Shown: positions 15,169 to 24,055, numbered from the stretch's first letter. The stretch is DNA of 37,736 bases from Muribaculaceae bacterium (GCA_020026215.1 JAHHQT010000009.1:1-37736), one strand, 5' to 3'. A program made the numbers and translations. The notes: generated from the letters alone by a model not told the origin.

Positions 15169-15927
15169 TTATTCTTCGTCTTCATCGTGACCGAGCACCT
15201 GGATGACCTTGCCTGTGGTGTCGATGATGAAATAGTCCATCAGGGTACGATAGAAATAAAGGCTGTCGAAATCGGTCAATGAAAGGGAGTCGGACGGCTC
15301 GTAGTCGCCATTGACATAGACGTGACGAAGTCCCACTCTTGCCTTGCCGTCGCGGAAGGTATTGACATAGTCGTAGATGCAAGGAATGACCTGCTGTCCG
15401 TCGTGGTTGATGAAGCCGAACTTGTCGCCTATTGCCACGCGTGCAAGCCCTTCGGTGAAGAAGAAAGTTTTGTCGTAGATGAAGTCGATGACCACATTGC
15501 CGTCCAAATCGATATAGCCACATTTACCTTTGAGCTCGGCTGCCGCCACATTCTCGGAGAAGGTGTCGATGAAATCCCATGCAGCAGGTGCGATGATGTT
15601 GCCATGGAGGTCCATCAAGCCGTATCTGTCTTCGTACTCAAACATGATGCGTGTGGGATGCCAGTATTGCATATACTGGTATTTCATCGGGATAACGTAT
15701 GCTCCCGACTTGTCAATCATGCCCCAGTCGCCGTCTTTGTTGACAATCGCCAACCCATCGAGGAATCCAAAGGCACTGTCGTACAGGAAAGGGATGAGTG
15801 TCTCCCCTGTCTCGCTGTCGATAAAGCCAAAGTATTCACCCTCACTGCCAAGCTCGAAACGCTCGTCGGGAAGGTTGATCTGTCGTTGTAGGACGGTGGA
15901 TTTTTCGTTATTTGCGGTTTTCTTCAT
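15169..15927 (-). CDS. WG-repeat protein
   Basis: The 252 residues are built from five or so WG/KWG-type repeats of about 35-45 residues: EYFGFIDSETGETLIP, GDWGMIDKSGAYVIP, DRYGLMDLHGNIIAP, GKCGYIDLDGNVVI and DKFGFINHDGQQVIP. Each is followed by a Y/W-D-x-x-x-x-F segment. These repeats form beta-rich scaffolds and are common in Bacteroidota; their partners are mostly unknown. No signal peptide is present, so the protein is predicted cytoplasmic. An acidic tail (GHDEDEE) ends it. The promoter box sits so close that the mRNA would be nearly leaderless. It is convergent with betT. Confidence 0.85.
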   Translation of the reverse strand: MKKTANNEKSTVLQRQINLPDERFELGSEGEYFGFIDSETGETLIPFLYDSAFGFLDGLAIVNKDGDWGMIDKSGAYVIPMKYQYMQYWHPTRIMFEYEDRYGLMDLHGNIIAPAAWDFIDTFSENVAAAELKGKCGYIDLDGNVVIDFIYDKTFFFTEGLARVAIGDKFGFINHDGQQVIPCIYDYVNTFRDGKARVGLRHVYVNGDYEPSDSLSLTDFDSLYFYRTLMDYFIIDTTGKVIQVLGHDEDEE

Positions 15928-15938
15928 CTTTTCGGATG

Positions 15939-15969
15939 CAAAGGTAGAGTTTTATGAGATTTTGGGCAA
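15939..15969 (-). promoter_or_regulatory. Promoter of the WG-repeat gene
   Basis: Minus-strand TACCTTTG (15939-15946) has a TTG 20 nt upstream (15967-15969). It lies 12 nt before the start codon, so the predicted leader is only about 5 nt. Confidence 0.6.
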
Positions 15970-16096
15970 GTTTGTCAGAAAATAAGATGGAAATAATTCA
16001 AGACACAAGAAATGGCGCGGTCGGGAGAGAACGACAGCGGAACGTGGGCGTTTTTAAGGCGTTTTGAGCGCGGTTCGGGTGAAAGATGAGGATTAA

Positions 16097-16810
16097 TCAC
16101 TTCAAATGCAAATAATGCTTGCGGAGGGGCTCAGGCATCTTCTCGATGGCATAGCGCAATGTGGTGCGCGGAAGATGTGTGGCGTTTTCGTCGAGAAAGG
16201 CGGTGATGACCTCGGGATGCTTCTTGTAAATTTCGCGCAAGAGCCAGCCGTTCGCCTTTTGAATGAGGTCGTGAGAATGGTGGAGATTGTGGGAGAGTAT
16301 GCACATAGGATTTTCATAAATGCCCCGACGTACGGGGGTGAGCATGGCAACAATGCCGATGCGCTTTTCCCACATATCGGCGGAATGAACAAGTTGCATG
16401 GGCAGGGAATAGTCGTCGGTCTCCAACACGTATGCACCGAGGATATAGGGTGTGGACAAATCGACCAAATCCCAGTTGTTGATGTAGCGGGTATGCGACA
16501 AATAGAAGGTACGGATGTCGGCACGTAAGGCACTGTCGGCTTTCTTGTAGAGCAAGACCAACGCCAAGAGTGCGGAAAGTCGAAATTCGTGATACTCTGA
16601 AGTGATAAGCGGAACGTAGTCCGTGAACGGGAGCCCCAATGCTTGTCGGGCAATGGTGCGATTGACAGGTACGGTTATGCCGAGAAATTTGTCGCCATAA
16701 CCATACATATCTTCCCTTTCCGTCTTGAAAAATCGCGAAAGGACAACTGCCTTTTCGGGATTGGCAACGGACAAAAGTGAGTCACTCCACTGTTGTGCAG
16801 AGGTGAACAT
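16097..16810 (-). CDS. AlkD-like DNA alkylation repair protein
   Basis: Predicted monofunctional DNA glycosylase of the AlkD HEAT-like-repeat family, which removes 3- and 7-alkylated purines. The 237 residues match family length and are almost wholly helical. The hallmark segment with the catalytic aspartate is visible as INNWDLVDLS near residues 110-119, preceded by the YGYGDKFLGITVP motif near 36-48 that is conserved at the N terminus. It lies 25 nt after the rubredoxin stop on the same strand, so the two are probably co-transcribed. A DNA methyltransferase for alkyl damage (MGMT) is encoded elsewhere in the window at 29.7 kb. Confidence 0.87.
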   Translation of the reverse strand: MFTSAQQWSDSLLSVANPEKAVVLSRFFKTEREDMYGYGDKFLGITVPVNRTIARQALGLPFTDYVPLITSEYHEFRLSALLALVLLYKKADSALRADIRTFYLSHTRYINNWDLVDLSTPYILGAYVLETDDYSLPMQLVHSADMWEKRIGIVAMLTPVRRGIYENPMCILSHNLHHSHDLIQKANGWLLREIYKKHPEVITAFLDENATHLPRTTLRYAIEKMPEPLRKHYLHLK

Positions 16811-16835
16811 CTATACTACTGCGAGTTTCTGAGGG

Positions 16836-17000
16836 TTATTCTTCGTAAGGTTCGAAATCTTCCTTGCCTACGCCACAAAGCGGACAAGTCCAATCGTCAG
16901 GAATGTCTTCGAATGCTGTTCCCGGTTCGATACCACCTTCAGGATCGCCAATTTCTGGGTCATATACCCATTCACATACTTTACAAATATACTTTTGCAT
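16836..17000 (-). CDS. Rubredoxin
   Basis: A 54-residue one-iron electron carrier. It starts MQKYICKVCEWVYDPE and has both Cys-x2-Cys iron knuckles (Cys6/Cys9 and Cys39/Cys42, the latter in DDWTCPLCGVGK), the conserved aromatic and GDPEGGIEPGTAFEDIP segments, and ends FEPYEE. Length and spacing are those of classical rubredoxins, typical of anaerobes, where they pass electrons to rubrerythrin, superoxide reductase or rubredoxin:oxygen oxidoreductase. None of those partners is in the window. It precedes the AlkD-like gene by 25 nt. Confidence 0.96.
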   Translation of the reverse strand: MQKYICKVCEWVYDPEIGDPEGGIEPGTAFEDIPDDWTCPLCGVGKEDFEPYEE

Positions 17001-17022
17001 AATCGAGTGATTTATAAATGAG

Positions 17023-17247
17023 TTAATTAATTATCAGTTGTTTATGATTGATTTTTCCATCACCCTTGATGACCGTGAACTGCTTGGTCATGCCAGTAAA
17101 TTGAGCTCCCCGGATGCTGACGGATATTTTGTGGGTGATGTGGAGAATGGACTGCTGACAGTTGAAGGTCACCGCGCACGGAAAGTCCTTTGCATTTACA
17201 AGCGTAAAGCATGCTAAAAACATGAATAAAAGCAAAGTCTTTTTCAT
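17023..17247 (-). CDS. Small secreted protein of unknown function
   Basis: A 74-residue product with a clear signal peptide (MKKTLLLFMFLACFTLVNA) and a mature part of about 55 residues. Two cysteines (in FPCAVTFNCQQS) could form a disulfide. The rest is predicted beta-strand rich (HITHKISVSIRGAQF, KQFTVIKGDGKI). I do not recognise it. It has its own promoter box and lies 22 nt upstream of rubredoxin on the same strand, so read-through into rubredoxin-alkD is possible. Confidence 0.65.
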   Translation of the reverse strand: MKKTLLLFMFLACFTLVNAKDFPCAVTFNCQQSILHITHKISVSIRGAQFTGMTKQFTVIKGDGKINHKQLIIN

Positions 17248-17271
17248 ACTATCAGGTTAGATTCGTATTTA

Positions 17272-17279
17272 CAAATGTA
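17272..17279 (-). promoter_or_regulatory. -7 promoter element for the small secreted gene
   Basis: Minus-strand TACATTTG fits TAnnTTTG and lies 25 nt before the start codon. No good -33 element was found. Confidence 0.5.
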
Positions 17280-17314
17280 ATAATTTTTGAAAATAAAACC
17301 AATATCGGCAAAAA

Positions 17315-18427
17315 TTATTGTCGTTTTCGATAGCTCCATATTGCAATGAGTGCCAAAACTACGGTCAGACCACCCAATCGGTAGAATGCAGGCAGGGTGT
17401 CGGCAAAACTGCTACCCTTCAAATAGACGGCACGCATGACTTCGATGAAGTAGCGCGGAGGAATGAAGGCGGTGAGCGTCTGCGCCCATTCGGGCATGGA
17501 TTCGACAGGGGTGAGCAGTCCGCTCATCAAGACAAATATCATGATGAAAAAGAACATGATGAACATGGATTGCTGCATGGTGGACGAGAAGTTGGAAACG
17601 ATAAGCCCGAACGCGGAAATGGTGAAGATGAACAACACGGCGTTGGCATAGACGATGAGCAACGAACCCATCGGAACCAGTCCATAGAGTAACCACGCGA
17701 TAATCAGGGCAATGGTGAGGATGACCAATCCCATTATCCAATAAGGGATTAACTTGCTGAACGTGAAAGTGATTTTGCCTATCGGGGTGGCATTGATTTG
17801 CTCAATAGTGCCGTTTTCCTTTTCCTTGACGATGTTCAGCGCCGGCAACGCTCCGCACACGATGATGATAAGCATGACGGTCAATGCCGGTATCATAAAG
17901 AAACGATAGTTTTCGGTGGTGTTGTACATATTGCGTACCACGATGTTGGGCGCAGGGGTGATATAGCCCTGTTCCTCAACGTATTCCGAAATGGTGGACG
18001 ACACGATTTGTTTCAGATAGCCGTCGCCAGAGGCTGCCTTTGAGGCATCGACCGCATTCGCCACGATGGAGAGTGTGGGCTGTTGCGAGTTCTGAAATTG
18101 TTTTTCGAAGTCCTTGGGGATTTCGAGGATGACATCAAGTCCGTATTCGTCCATCTGCGTCATCGCATCACCGAAGTCCTTGGGCATACTGCGGAGAATG
18201 AAGTAGCTACTGTGGTCAATCTTGCCGATGAGCCGTTGGGAAAGCGGTGAGTTGTCGTAGTCAATGACGCTGATATTGATGTTCTTGAAGTCGAGATTCG
18301 CCACAAAGGGAATGACAAGCATGATGATGACAGGGAACACTATCGCCATTTTCGGGAGAAACGGATCGCGGAAGAATTGCTTGAACTCCTTTTCCAATAA
18401 AAAACCTAATGTACATGCCATAATCAT
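17315..18427 (-). CDS. ABC-2 type permease of efflux pump (YbhR/YhhJ-like)
   Basis: Inner-membrane permease of an ABC export complex. The 370 residues show one N-terminal helix (PKMAIVFPVIIMLVIPFV, about 25-42), a large periplasmic domain of about 130 residues, and five or six C-terminal helices from about residue 175, with the conserved FSSTMQQSMFIMFFFIMIFVLMSGLLTPVESMP-type segment split across helices. This is the ABC2 membrane family 3 layout. It is the last gene of the seven-gene operon; its ATG overlaps the preceding permease's TGA in an ATGA. A start two codons later (ATG at 18421) is also possible. It should pair with the other permease as a heterodimer. Confidence 0.9.
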   Translation of the reverse strand: MIMACTLGFLLEKEFKQFFRDPFLPKMAIVFPVIIMLVIPFVANLDFKNINISVIDYDNSPLSQRLIGKIDHSSYFILRSMPKDFGDAMTQMDEYGLDVILEIPKDFEKQFQNSQQPTLSIVANAVDASKAASGDGYLKQIVSSTISEYVEEQGYITPAPNIVVRNMYNTTENYRFFMIPALTVMLIIIVCGALPALNIVKEKENGTIEQINATPIGKITFTFSKLIPYWIMGLVILTIALIIAWLLYGLVPMGSLLIVYANAVLFIFTISAFGLIVSNFSSTMQQSMFIMFFFIMIFVLMSGLLTPVESMPEWAQTLTAFIPPRYFIEVMRAVYLKGSSFADTLPAFYRLGGLTVVLALIAIWSYRKRQ

Positions 18428-19518
18428 TTCTTAATTTTACTATTCAACTGTTTGACAGCTACAAAGATGAAAAACACGGTCATACCCGACAGGATGAGCA
18501 CCTGTTTCCAGCAGGCAATGAGCGGAAGCCCTTCGACCATGAGTTTGCGCATGGCATCAATGTACCAACGTGCAGGAACAGTGACGGAAATCCATTGCAG
18601 TATTTCGGGAATGTTGTCAATCGGGAAAATCAAGCCCGACAACATGATAACCGGTATCAACAAAACAACGGCAGAAATCAATATCGCCATCACCTGATTC
18701 TGCGAAATGGCGGAAATGGATACGCCAAATGCCAAAGACAGAATGATGTAGATGAACGAGATAAAGCAAATGACGACGATACTGCCCTGTATCGGTACGT
18801 TGAGCAAGGTGTTAGCCAATATCAGTACGGATGCAAGGTTGACGCAGGAAAGAATGAAATAGGGTATCATCTTTGCGCCTATCACCATCAGCGGTTTACT
18901 CGGTGAGACCAGTAACAAGTCCATCGTGCCTGTCTCTTTCTCGCGCACAATGGATATGGAAGTAACGAGGGTGCAGATAATCATGATAATCAAGCCCAAA
19001 ATACCAGGAACGAAGGTGTAGGAGCTGAGCATCTGCGGATTGTAGAGCATCTTGCTGGTGATTTTGACTGGCGAGGACGTTGCCACATCGTCGCTGATAA
19101 TCTGTAGGATGTAGTTGGTGGACAATCGGGAAATGACAGGATTGACCGCATCGGTGACAAGTTGCATCGTGGGATTGTCCAAGCCTTGCGTTACCTGCGA
19201 TTTGTTGAAGTCGGGCGAGAAAATGAGGGCAATGTCAATGTCGCCACTTTTCATCAGTCGGTCGATGTCGGTGCTCTTGTCCAAGTAGCCCTTGAAAGTG
19301 GTGTATTTGTTGCTAATGAGTTTGGCCGCCACATCGTCGGTGGAATTGCTGCGTACGGGAGCATAAATTGCCACGTCGATATTGTTCACTTCCATTGAAA
19401 GGGCATAGCCGAACAGGATAATCTGCACAATAGGCATAATTATGATAATCAGCATCGTGCGATAGTCGCGCAATATCTGAAGGGTTTCCTTTTTTACAAA
19501 AATCAAGAATCGTCGCAT
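18424..19518 (-). CDS. ABC-2 type permease of efflux pump (YbhS-like)
   Basis: Second inner-membrane permease, 364 residues, with the same plan as its neighbour: helix 1 (MLIIIIMPIVQIILFGYAL, about 22-40), a periplasmic domain, and a C-terminal helical bundle containing SIVREKETGTMDLLLVSP (about 189-206), a coupling segment characteristic of these permeases, and LSGLIFPIDNIP near 290-301. Paired with the downstream permease it resembles the E. coli YbhS/YbhR heterodimer. The gap to the upstream ATPase is 2 nt. The substrate is unknown; relatives export drugs or cations. Confidence 0.9.
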   Translation of the reverse strand: MRRFLIFVKKETLQILRDYRTMLIIIIMPIVQIILFGYALSMEVNNIDVAIYAPVRSNSTDDVAAKLISNKYTTFKGYLDKSTDIDRLMKSGDIDIALIFSPDFNKSQVTQGLDNPTMQLVTDAVNPVISRLSTNYILQIISDDVATSSPVKITSKMLYNPQMLSSYTFVPGILGLIIMIICTLVTSISIVREKETGTMDLLLVSPSKPLMVIGAKMIPYFILSCVNLASVLILANTLLNVPIQGSIVVICFISFIYIILSLAFGVSISAISQNQVMAILISAVVLLIPVIMLSGLIFPIDNIPEILQWISVTVPARWYIDAMRKLMVEGLPLIACWKQVLILSGMTVFFIFVAVKQLNSKIKK

Positions 19519-19520
19519 AA

Positions 19521-20255
19521 TTATTGTCTTGTTGCAGTAACTGCCATTTTACAAAATACATCGTTTATCGTGTCGCAACCGTACTCAGCCTTCAGTTCAG
19601 ACGGTGTGCCCAACGCCTTGATGCGTCCGTCCACCATCATACAAATACGATTGCAATATTCTGCCTCGTCCATAAAGTGTGTGGTGACAAAGACCGTGAT
19701 TCCGCTCTCTGCCGCCTCGTAGATCATCTCCCAGAAACGACGGCGCGATGCTGGGTCAACTCCCCCTGTCGGCTCATCGAGGAACACGATTTCGGGATGG
19801 TGGAAGATGGAAACGGAAAACGCCAGCTTCTGTTTGTCGCCCAAAGGGAGTGACGACACCAAATCATCTGCCTTGTGGCTGATTTCGAGCTTTTCCAAAA
19901 GCACTTTCGCTTTTGCCTTGATGTCGGAACGCGACAAGCCGTAAATACCGCCAAAAAGCGTGATATTCTCGCGTACGGTCAAATCCTCGTAGAGGGAGAA
20001 ACGCTGGCTCATATAGCCGATGTGCTGTTTGATTTTCTCGAACTGACGGTTAATGTCGAGCCCTGCGATAGTGCCTGTTCCCGAGGTCGGTCGGCTCAGT
20101 CCGCAGAACATCTTGATAGCCGTGCTCTTTCCTGCTCCGTTCGCCCCCAAGAAACCGAAGATTTCCCCACAACGGACATCGAAAGAAATGTCGTCAACCG
20201 CCACGAAATTGCCAAATTTCTTGGTTAAATGTTGTACTTCGATAATCTTATCCAT
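19521..20255 (-). CDS. ABC transporter ATP-binding protein with atypical signature motif
   Basis: Cytoplasmic nucleotide-binding subunit of the export pump, 244 residues. Walker A GANGAGKST is at residues 37-45 and Walker B IVFLDEP at 156-162. The signature is degenerate, reading SLPLGDKQ (135-142) instead of LSGGQ, a form common in this DrrA/YbhF subgroup. A switch histidine lies in VTTHFMDEAEYC. It overlaps the upstream ATPase by 8 nt. Together the two match the duplicated halves of E. coli YbhF, here encoded as separate genes, implying an asymmetric heterodimer. Confidence 0.92.
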   Translation of the reverse strand: MDKIIEVQHLTKKFGNFVAVDDISFDVRCGEIFGFLGANGAGKSTAIKMFCGLSRPTSGTGTIAGLDINRQFEKIKQHIGYMSQRFSLYEDLTVRENITLFGGIYGLSRSDIKAKAKVLLEKLEISHKADDLVSSLPLGDKQKLAFSVSIFHHPEIVFLDEPTGGVDPASRRRFWEMIYEAAESGITVFVTTHFMDEAEYCNRICMMVDGRIKALGTPSELKAEYGCDTINDVFCKMAVTATRQ

Positions 20256-21162
20256 GACGTTCGGAGTTTAGAAGGTTCATAAAACAGTCCTCGATGTTTG
20301 CCTCAACGGCGGAGACTTCGGCATCGGCAAATTCCGCCAAAAATGTCTTCAATGCCTCGGGGCTGTAACTGCCGTCCTTAAAGACAATATGGATGGAATC
20401 GCCAAACATGTAGCATTGCCTTGTGCCTTCCCATTGGCGGGCTTTCAGCAACACTTTATAGAGTTGTGCACTTTTAATCAAATAGATAGGGTCGGCAAAT
20501 TCGTCGGCTATCTCGGCAGGCGCACCGATGCACAGGAATTTACCCTTGTTGAACAGCCCGATTTTGTCGCAAATCGACACTTCATCCATGTAGGAGGTGG
20601 AGAAAACTATGGTTATGCCCTGCTTCTTGATGTCGCCGAGGATGTTCCAGAACTCCTTGCGCGAAACAGGATCGACTCCCCTCGTCGGCTCGTCGAGCAA
20701 GAGGATTTGGGGATTGTGAATCAAGGCGCACGACAATGCGAGTTTCTGCTTCATGCCGCCCGACAACTTCCCAGCCCTACGCTTGCGGAACGGCTCGAGC
20801 TGACGGAAAACAGGTTCGATAATCTGATAGTTGTCGGCAATGGAAATGTCGAACAAAGAGGCATAAAATTCGAGGTTTTCCTCAACGGTCAAGTCCTGAT
20901 AGAGGGAGAAGATTTCGGGCATATAGCCTATCTTGGTGCGGATAGTCTTGTAGTCTTTCAGCAAGTCCATGCCGAGCATCTGAATCGTTCCCGAATCGGG
21001 CAAAGCCAAAGTGGCAAGGGAACGAATCAGCGTGGATTTCCCTGCCCCGTCGGGCCCTATGGTACCGAATATCTCCCCTTGCGCCACCGAGAAACTGATG
21101 TCGCCGAGGGCCGTGGTCTTGCCAAAGGTCTTGGTCAGATGTTGTACTTCAATCGCATTCAT
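20248..21162 (-). CDS. ABC transporter ATP-binding protein with canonical signature
   Basis: First ATPase of the pump, 304 residues. Walker A GPDGAGKST is at 36-44, signature LSGGMKQ at 133-139 and Walker B ILLLDEP near 153-159. The switch histidine position in VFSTSYMDEVSIC is tyrosine, not histidine, which may make this site catalytically weak, with the partner ATPase supplying the histidine. About 70 C-terminal residues extend beyond the ATPase core. It starts 6 nt after the HlyD-like gene and overlaps the next ATPase by 8 nt. Confidence 0.91.
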   Translation of the reverse strand: MNAIEVQHLTKTFGKTTALGDISFSVAQGEIFGTIGPDGAGKSTLIRSLATLALPDSGTIQMLGMDLLKDYKTIRTKIGYMPEIFSLYQDLTVEENLEFYASLFDISIADNYQIIEPVFRQLEPFRKRRAGKLSGGMKQKLALSCALIHNPQILLLDEPTRGVDPVSRKEFWNILGDIKKQGITIVFSTSYMDEVSICDKIGLFNKGKFLCIGAPAEIADEFADPIYLIKSAQLYKVLLKARQWEGTRQCYMFGDSIHIVFKDGSYSPEALKTFLAEFADAEVSAVEANIEDCFMNLLNSERHG

Positions 21163-21168
21163 CGCCGC

Positions 21169-22056
21169 CTATAGATTTACTTCACCATATGCGCCAATCT
21201 TGATTTTGCCGTCGTTTATCACTTCAATCTTCACCGCATAGACCAAATCGGCACGCGTGTCGTTGGTTTGAATGCTTTGCGGAGTAAATTCATTCTTGGA
21301 GGAAATCCAAACGATTTTCCCCTCATATTGGAAGTCGGAATCGTCGCCGTAGCGAAGGGTTACGTTCACGGTTTGTCCTAACTGGATTTTTGCCAAATAT
21401 TCAGAAGGGAAATAGGCTCGCAAGCACATACGGTTCAAGTCAGCCACTTTGTACAAGGGTTTGCCAATGGCTGAAAATTCGTTTGCCTCGCTGTATTTGG
21501 AAATCACAACACCGTCAATCGGTGAGACGATTTTGCTTTTTTCTATCATGTCGTCGATAGCGGCAATCTGAATGTCAATTGATGAACTCTGCGCATCGAC
21601 ACTATTTACACTATTATGCAAAGTGGAGAGTTGCGCATCTATCTGACTACGCAAAACGGTGATGGCGGAATTGATGTCGTCCAACTGCTTTTGCGGTGCT
21701 GCACCGTCGTTCACCAGACGGGTGATACGCGCTTTTTCGTACTCCTGCTTGTTCAACTGTTCTTTCAAGAATGCCACCTGCTTGTTCACATCGGGGCGGT
21801 TGCTTTTCACCGATGTACGGCTCTTTAGCAACTGCAATTTCGACAAATGCAACTGTGTGGTATCGATATAGCCCAAGAACTGTCCGGCTTTGAGCTGGTC
21901 GCCCTCGGTGATGTCGAAACTCTTGATTTTTCCGTTAGCCTCACTGGAAACGGTGATTTCAGTCATGGATTCAAATGAACCGCTGGCATCGGGTTTGTCG
22001 CTGCTGCCACAGGCGGTCAATAATAGGGCGGGTATGATGAGAGCAAGGTGTTTCAT
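21169..22056 (-). CDS. HlyD-family periplasmic adaptor lipoprotein (YbhG-like)
   Basis: Membrane-fusion protein joining the inner-membrane ABC pump to the outer-membrane factor. The 295 residues begin with a lipoprotein signal (MKHLALIIPALLLTACGSS, lipobox LTAC, lipidated Cys16). A split biotinyl-lipoyl domain (SSEANGKIKSFDITEGDQLKAGQ and IDGVVISKYSEANEFSAIGKP) flanks a long coiled-coil hairpin at about residues 75-165, followed by a beta-barrel domain ending GAYGEVNL. It lies 1 nt after the TolC-like gene and 6 nt before the first ATPase, consistent with one transcript. Confidence 0.91.
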   Translation of the reverse strand: MKHLALIIPALLLTACGSSDKPDASGSFESMTEITVSSEANGKIKSFDITEGDQLKAGQFLGYIDTTQLHLSKLQLLKSRTSVKSNRPDVNKQVAFLKEQLNKQEYEKARITRLVNDGAAPQKQLDDINSAITVLRSQIDAQLSTLHNSVNSVDAQSSSIDIQIAAIDDMIEKSKIVSPIDGVVISKYSEANEFSAIGKPLYKVADLNRMCLRAYFPSEYLAKIQLGQTVNVTLRYGDDSDFQYEGKIVWISSKNEFTPQSIQTNDTRADLVYAVKIEVINDGKIKIGAYGEVNL

Positions 22057-22057
22057 A

Positions 22058-23353
22058 TCAGTTGTTGTTAGTGTATTTAAGTTTGTAAATGGCTTTCATT
22101 AAATCAACATCGTGTTTGCATTTGGTGAGCATGGACACGCGTTCTTCGGTAATCTTGGTCAAGAGGTCATTGACATCGATTACCCCATTCTTCAATTTGG
22201 ATTCCGCAGCCTCGCGAATGGACTTGCGCAGGGAAATGATGGTGTTGTCGTCCTCAATCTGCTGTTTGATTTCGTCAATTTCCTTGTTGGACTGCGTTTG
22301 CTCTATATCGTTGTGGAACAGGAACAATTCACGGTTAGTGTCAATCAAATTACTCTGTGTCTTGATTTTGTTCAACGAGCTTTTGCGATTGTAGAACGCG
22401 CCGATGTTCCATTTCAAGGACACACCCACAATGTAGTTCCAACTCCATTGATTGTCCATCATATCTTCTACGAAATTCAATCCCGGATTGCTATAAAAGC
22501 CCGATGCAAACAAACCGATTTTCGGGGTCAGTGAGGTATTCACAGCACGGCGTTGGGAGTTAAGCAAGGATTGTTGCGCCTCAAACAACTGCAACTCGGG
22601 ACGGTTGTTGACCGCGCCCACAAAGTCAATATTCTCCAAATTCGGTTTCTGCAAATCAAGCTCCACGCTGTCGTCCACACCAATAAACTTTTTCAAGGTC
22701 GCCATATACTGGCTGTGCATGGACTTCAATTGCTTGGTCTGCTGTTCGCTTTGCAATTTCTGCACATAGACGGCATCGTAGTCGCTCTGTGTAATCGTGC
22801 CATTCTGCAAGTGAGAAGAAAGATATTTCAGATTCTGGTTCAGCAAAGCAATCTGGTGGTCGTTGATTTTCAGGGATTCGTCAATCAGAATAATCCCGAA
22901 AAACAGGTCGTTGACCGTCGCATTCAACTTGTACAACTGCACATCCAAGTCCTTGCGGTCAGTCAGCAACTTGCTCTCATTCACCGCTTTTTGATGTTTG
23001 AAATAGCCACCGTCCCAAATGGTCTGATTGATTTCCAATCCCACTTTGTATTGGTCGAGACTGATACCGTCAATGCTGACCGTAGGCGGCAGACTGCTGC
23101 GAATGTCGCCCGGTATGTCGGGGGCATCCGACTGATAACTTGCCTGCGCATTGAATATGAATTGCGGCAACCAAGAATTGCGCACTTCCTTGTCGGCATA
23201 TTCCTTGAATTTCTCCATCAGATCATACTGCACAATGAGCGGATAGTTCTCGTTCGCCATTTTCTGACAATCCTCTACCGTGAGGCGTGTTGCACCCCAC
23301 ATTGAGGAGGCAACGGTCAGAAAGGTCAGCACTAATATCTTCTTTATCTTCAT
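22058..23353 (-). CDS. TolC-like outer-membrane efflux protein
   Basis: Outer-membrane channel for the pump. The 431 residues begin with a signal peptide (MKIKKILVLTFLTVASSMWG), then LTVEDCQKMANENYP, typical of the first TolC helix. Two outer-membrane-efflux-protein repeats with long alpha-helical stretches and two strand-rich segments follow (second one near GLFASGFYSNPG and WSWNYIVGVSLKWNIG). It is 12 nt after the TetR gene and 1 nt before the adaptor. No lipobox is present. Its placement first among the structural genes makes it the dedicated partner of this pump. Confidence 0.9.
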   Translation of the reverse strand: MKIKKILVLTFLTVASSMWGATRLTVEDCQKMANENYPLIVQYDLMEKFKEYADKEVRNSWLPQFIFNAQASYQSDAPDIPGDIRSSLPPTVSIDGISLDQYKVGLEINQTIWDGGYFKHQKAVNESKLLTDRKDLDVQLYKLNATVNDLFFGIILIDESLKINDHQIALLNQNLKYLSSHLQNGTITQSDYDAVYVQKLQSEQQTKQLKSMHSQYMATLKKFIGVDDSVELDLQKPNLENIDFVGAVNNRPELQLFEAQQSLLNSQRRAVNTSLTPKIGLFASGFYSNPGLNFVEDMMDNQWSWNYIVGVSLKWNIGAFYNRKSSLNKIKTQSNLIDTNRELFLFHNDIEQTQSNKEIDEIKQQIEDDNTIISLRKSIREAAESKLKNGVIDVNDLLTKITEERVSMLTKCKHDVDLMKAIYKLKYTNNN

Positions 23354-23365
23354 AAGGGTTATGAT

Positions 23366-23998
23366 TTATCGTTTCACACCGACCGACATCAAGTCGGTCA
23401 AGACTTCAATCATCGTATTTCTTCGACGATTCAAATAGTCATCAAATTCACGTTCATCTTCGTTCAGAAATACTTTCAGCATGGCATTCTTTGCCAAGAA
23501 GGGGAATACCACCAAACTGGCAAAGGTTGTGAAAAAGTCCACCAATGGCATTTTGCGCAACAATCCGCACTGCATTTCCTCTTCCATCTGTTGGCAAAGA
23601 CGCAGGAGCGGCTGCACCCTGTTGGGCGTTTTCTTCAACGTATTCACCAAATGTTCGGGATCACGGTTCAATTCGCTGACCACAAAATTGGGAAACAACG
23701 GATTTTGACGGACAATCCCCAAATACAAGTCAACGATTGACGGGAGTTTTTCCAAAATGGTTGATTCTTCATCCATCACCTTATCCAAATTTGGCAAGAG
23801 GGAAGACAATAACTTATCGAAAATAGCATCAAACAAAATATCTTTTGTCCGAAAGTAGTAATGCAAAGCTGTTCTGCCGATACCCACTTCCGCAGCAACG
23901 TCGCTCATCGTCGTTGCCTTGTAGCCCTTTCGAACAAAGACAGTTTTTGCAGCCTCAATGATAAGGTTTTCCATGTCGATGGTTTCTTTTTCTTCCAT
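23366..23998 (-). CDS. TetR-family transcriptional regulator of the efflux operon
   Basis: A 210-residue repressor-type protein. The N-terminal helix-turn-helix (about residues 8-55) reads IIEAAKTVFVRKGYKATTM, SDVAAEVGIGRTALHYYF and is followed by the conserved RTKDILFDAIFDKLL. The remaining 140 residues form the helical ligand-binding and dimerisation domain. It is the first gene of the pump operon, as cecR (ybiH) is for ybhGFSR in E. coli, so autoregulation with induction by the pump substrate is likely. A perfect promoter and a dyad at the predicted transcription start lie directly upstream. Confidence 0.9.
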   Translation of the reverse strand: MEEKETIDMENLIIEAAKTVFVRKGYKATTMSDVAAEVGIGRTALHYYFRTKDILFDAIFDKLLSSLLPNLDKVMDEESTILEKLPSIVDLYLGIVRQNPLFPNFVVSELNRDPEHLVNTLKKTPNRVQPLLRLCQQMEEEMQCGLLRKMPLVDFFTTFASLVVFPFLAKNAMLKVFLNEDEREFDDYLNRRRNTMIEVLTDLMSVGVKR

Positions 23999-24022
23999 AG
24001 GTTTAAAATTTTCGCCTTTTTG

Positions 24023-24047
24023 ACATATATGTTTGACACCACTGTCA
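24023..24047. promoter_or_regulatory. Candidate TetR operator
   Basis: TGACA-CCAC-TGTCA (24034-24047) is an inverted repeat at the predicted transcription start. It is preceded by the palindrome ACATATATGT (24023-24032). TTGACA also occurs as a direct repeat 13 bp apart (24020 and 24033). The position would block the promoter immediately upstream. Confidence 0.5.
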
Positions 24048-24055
24048 GATTACTA

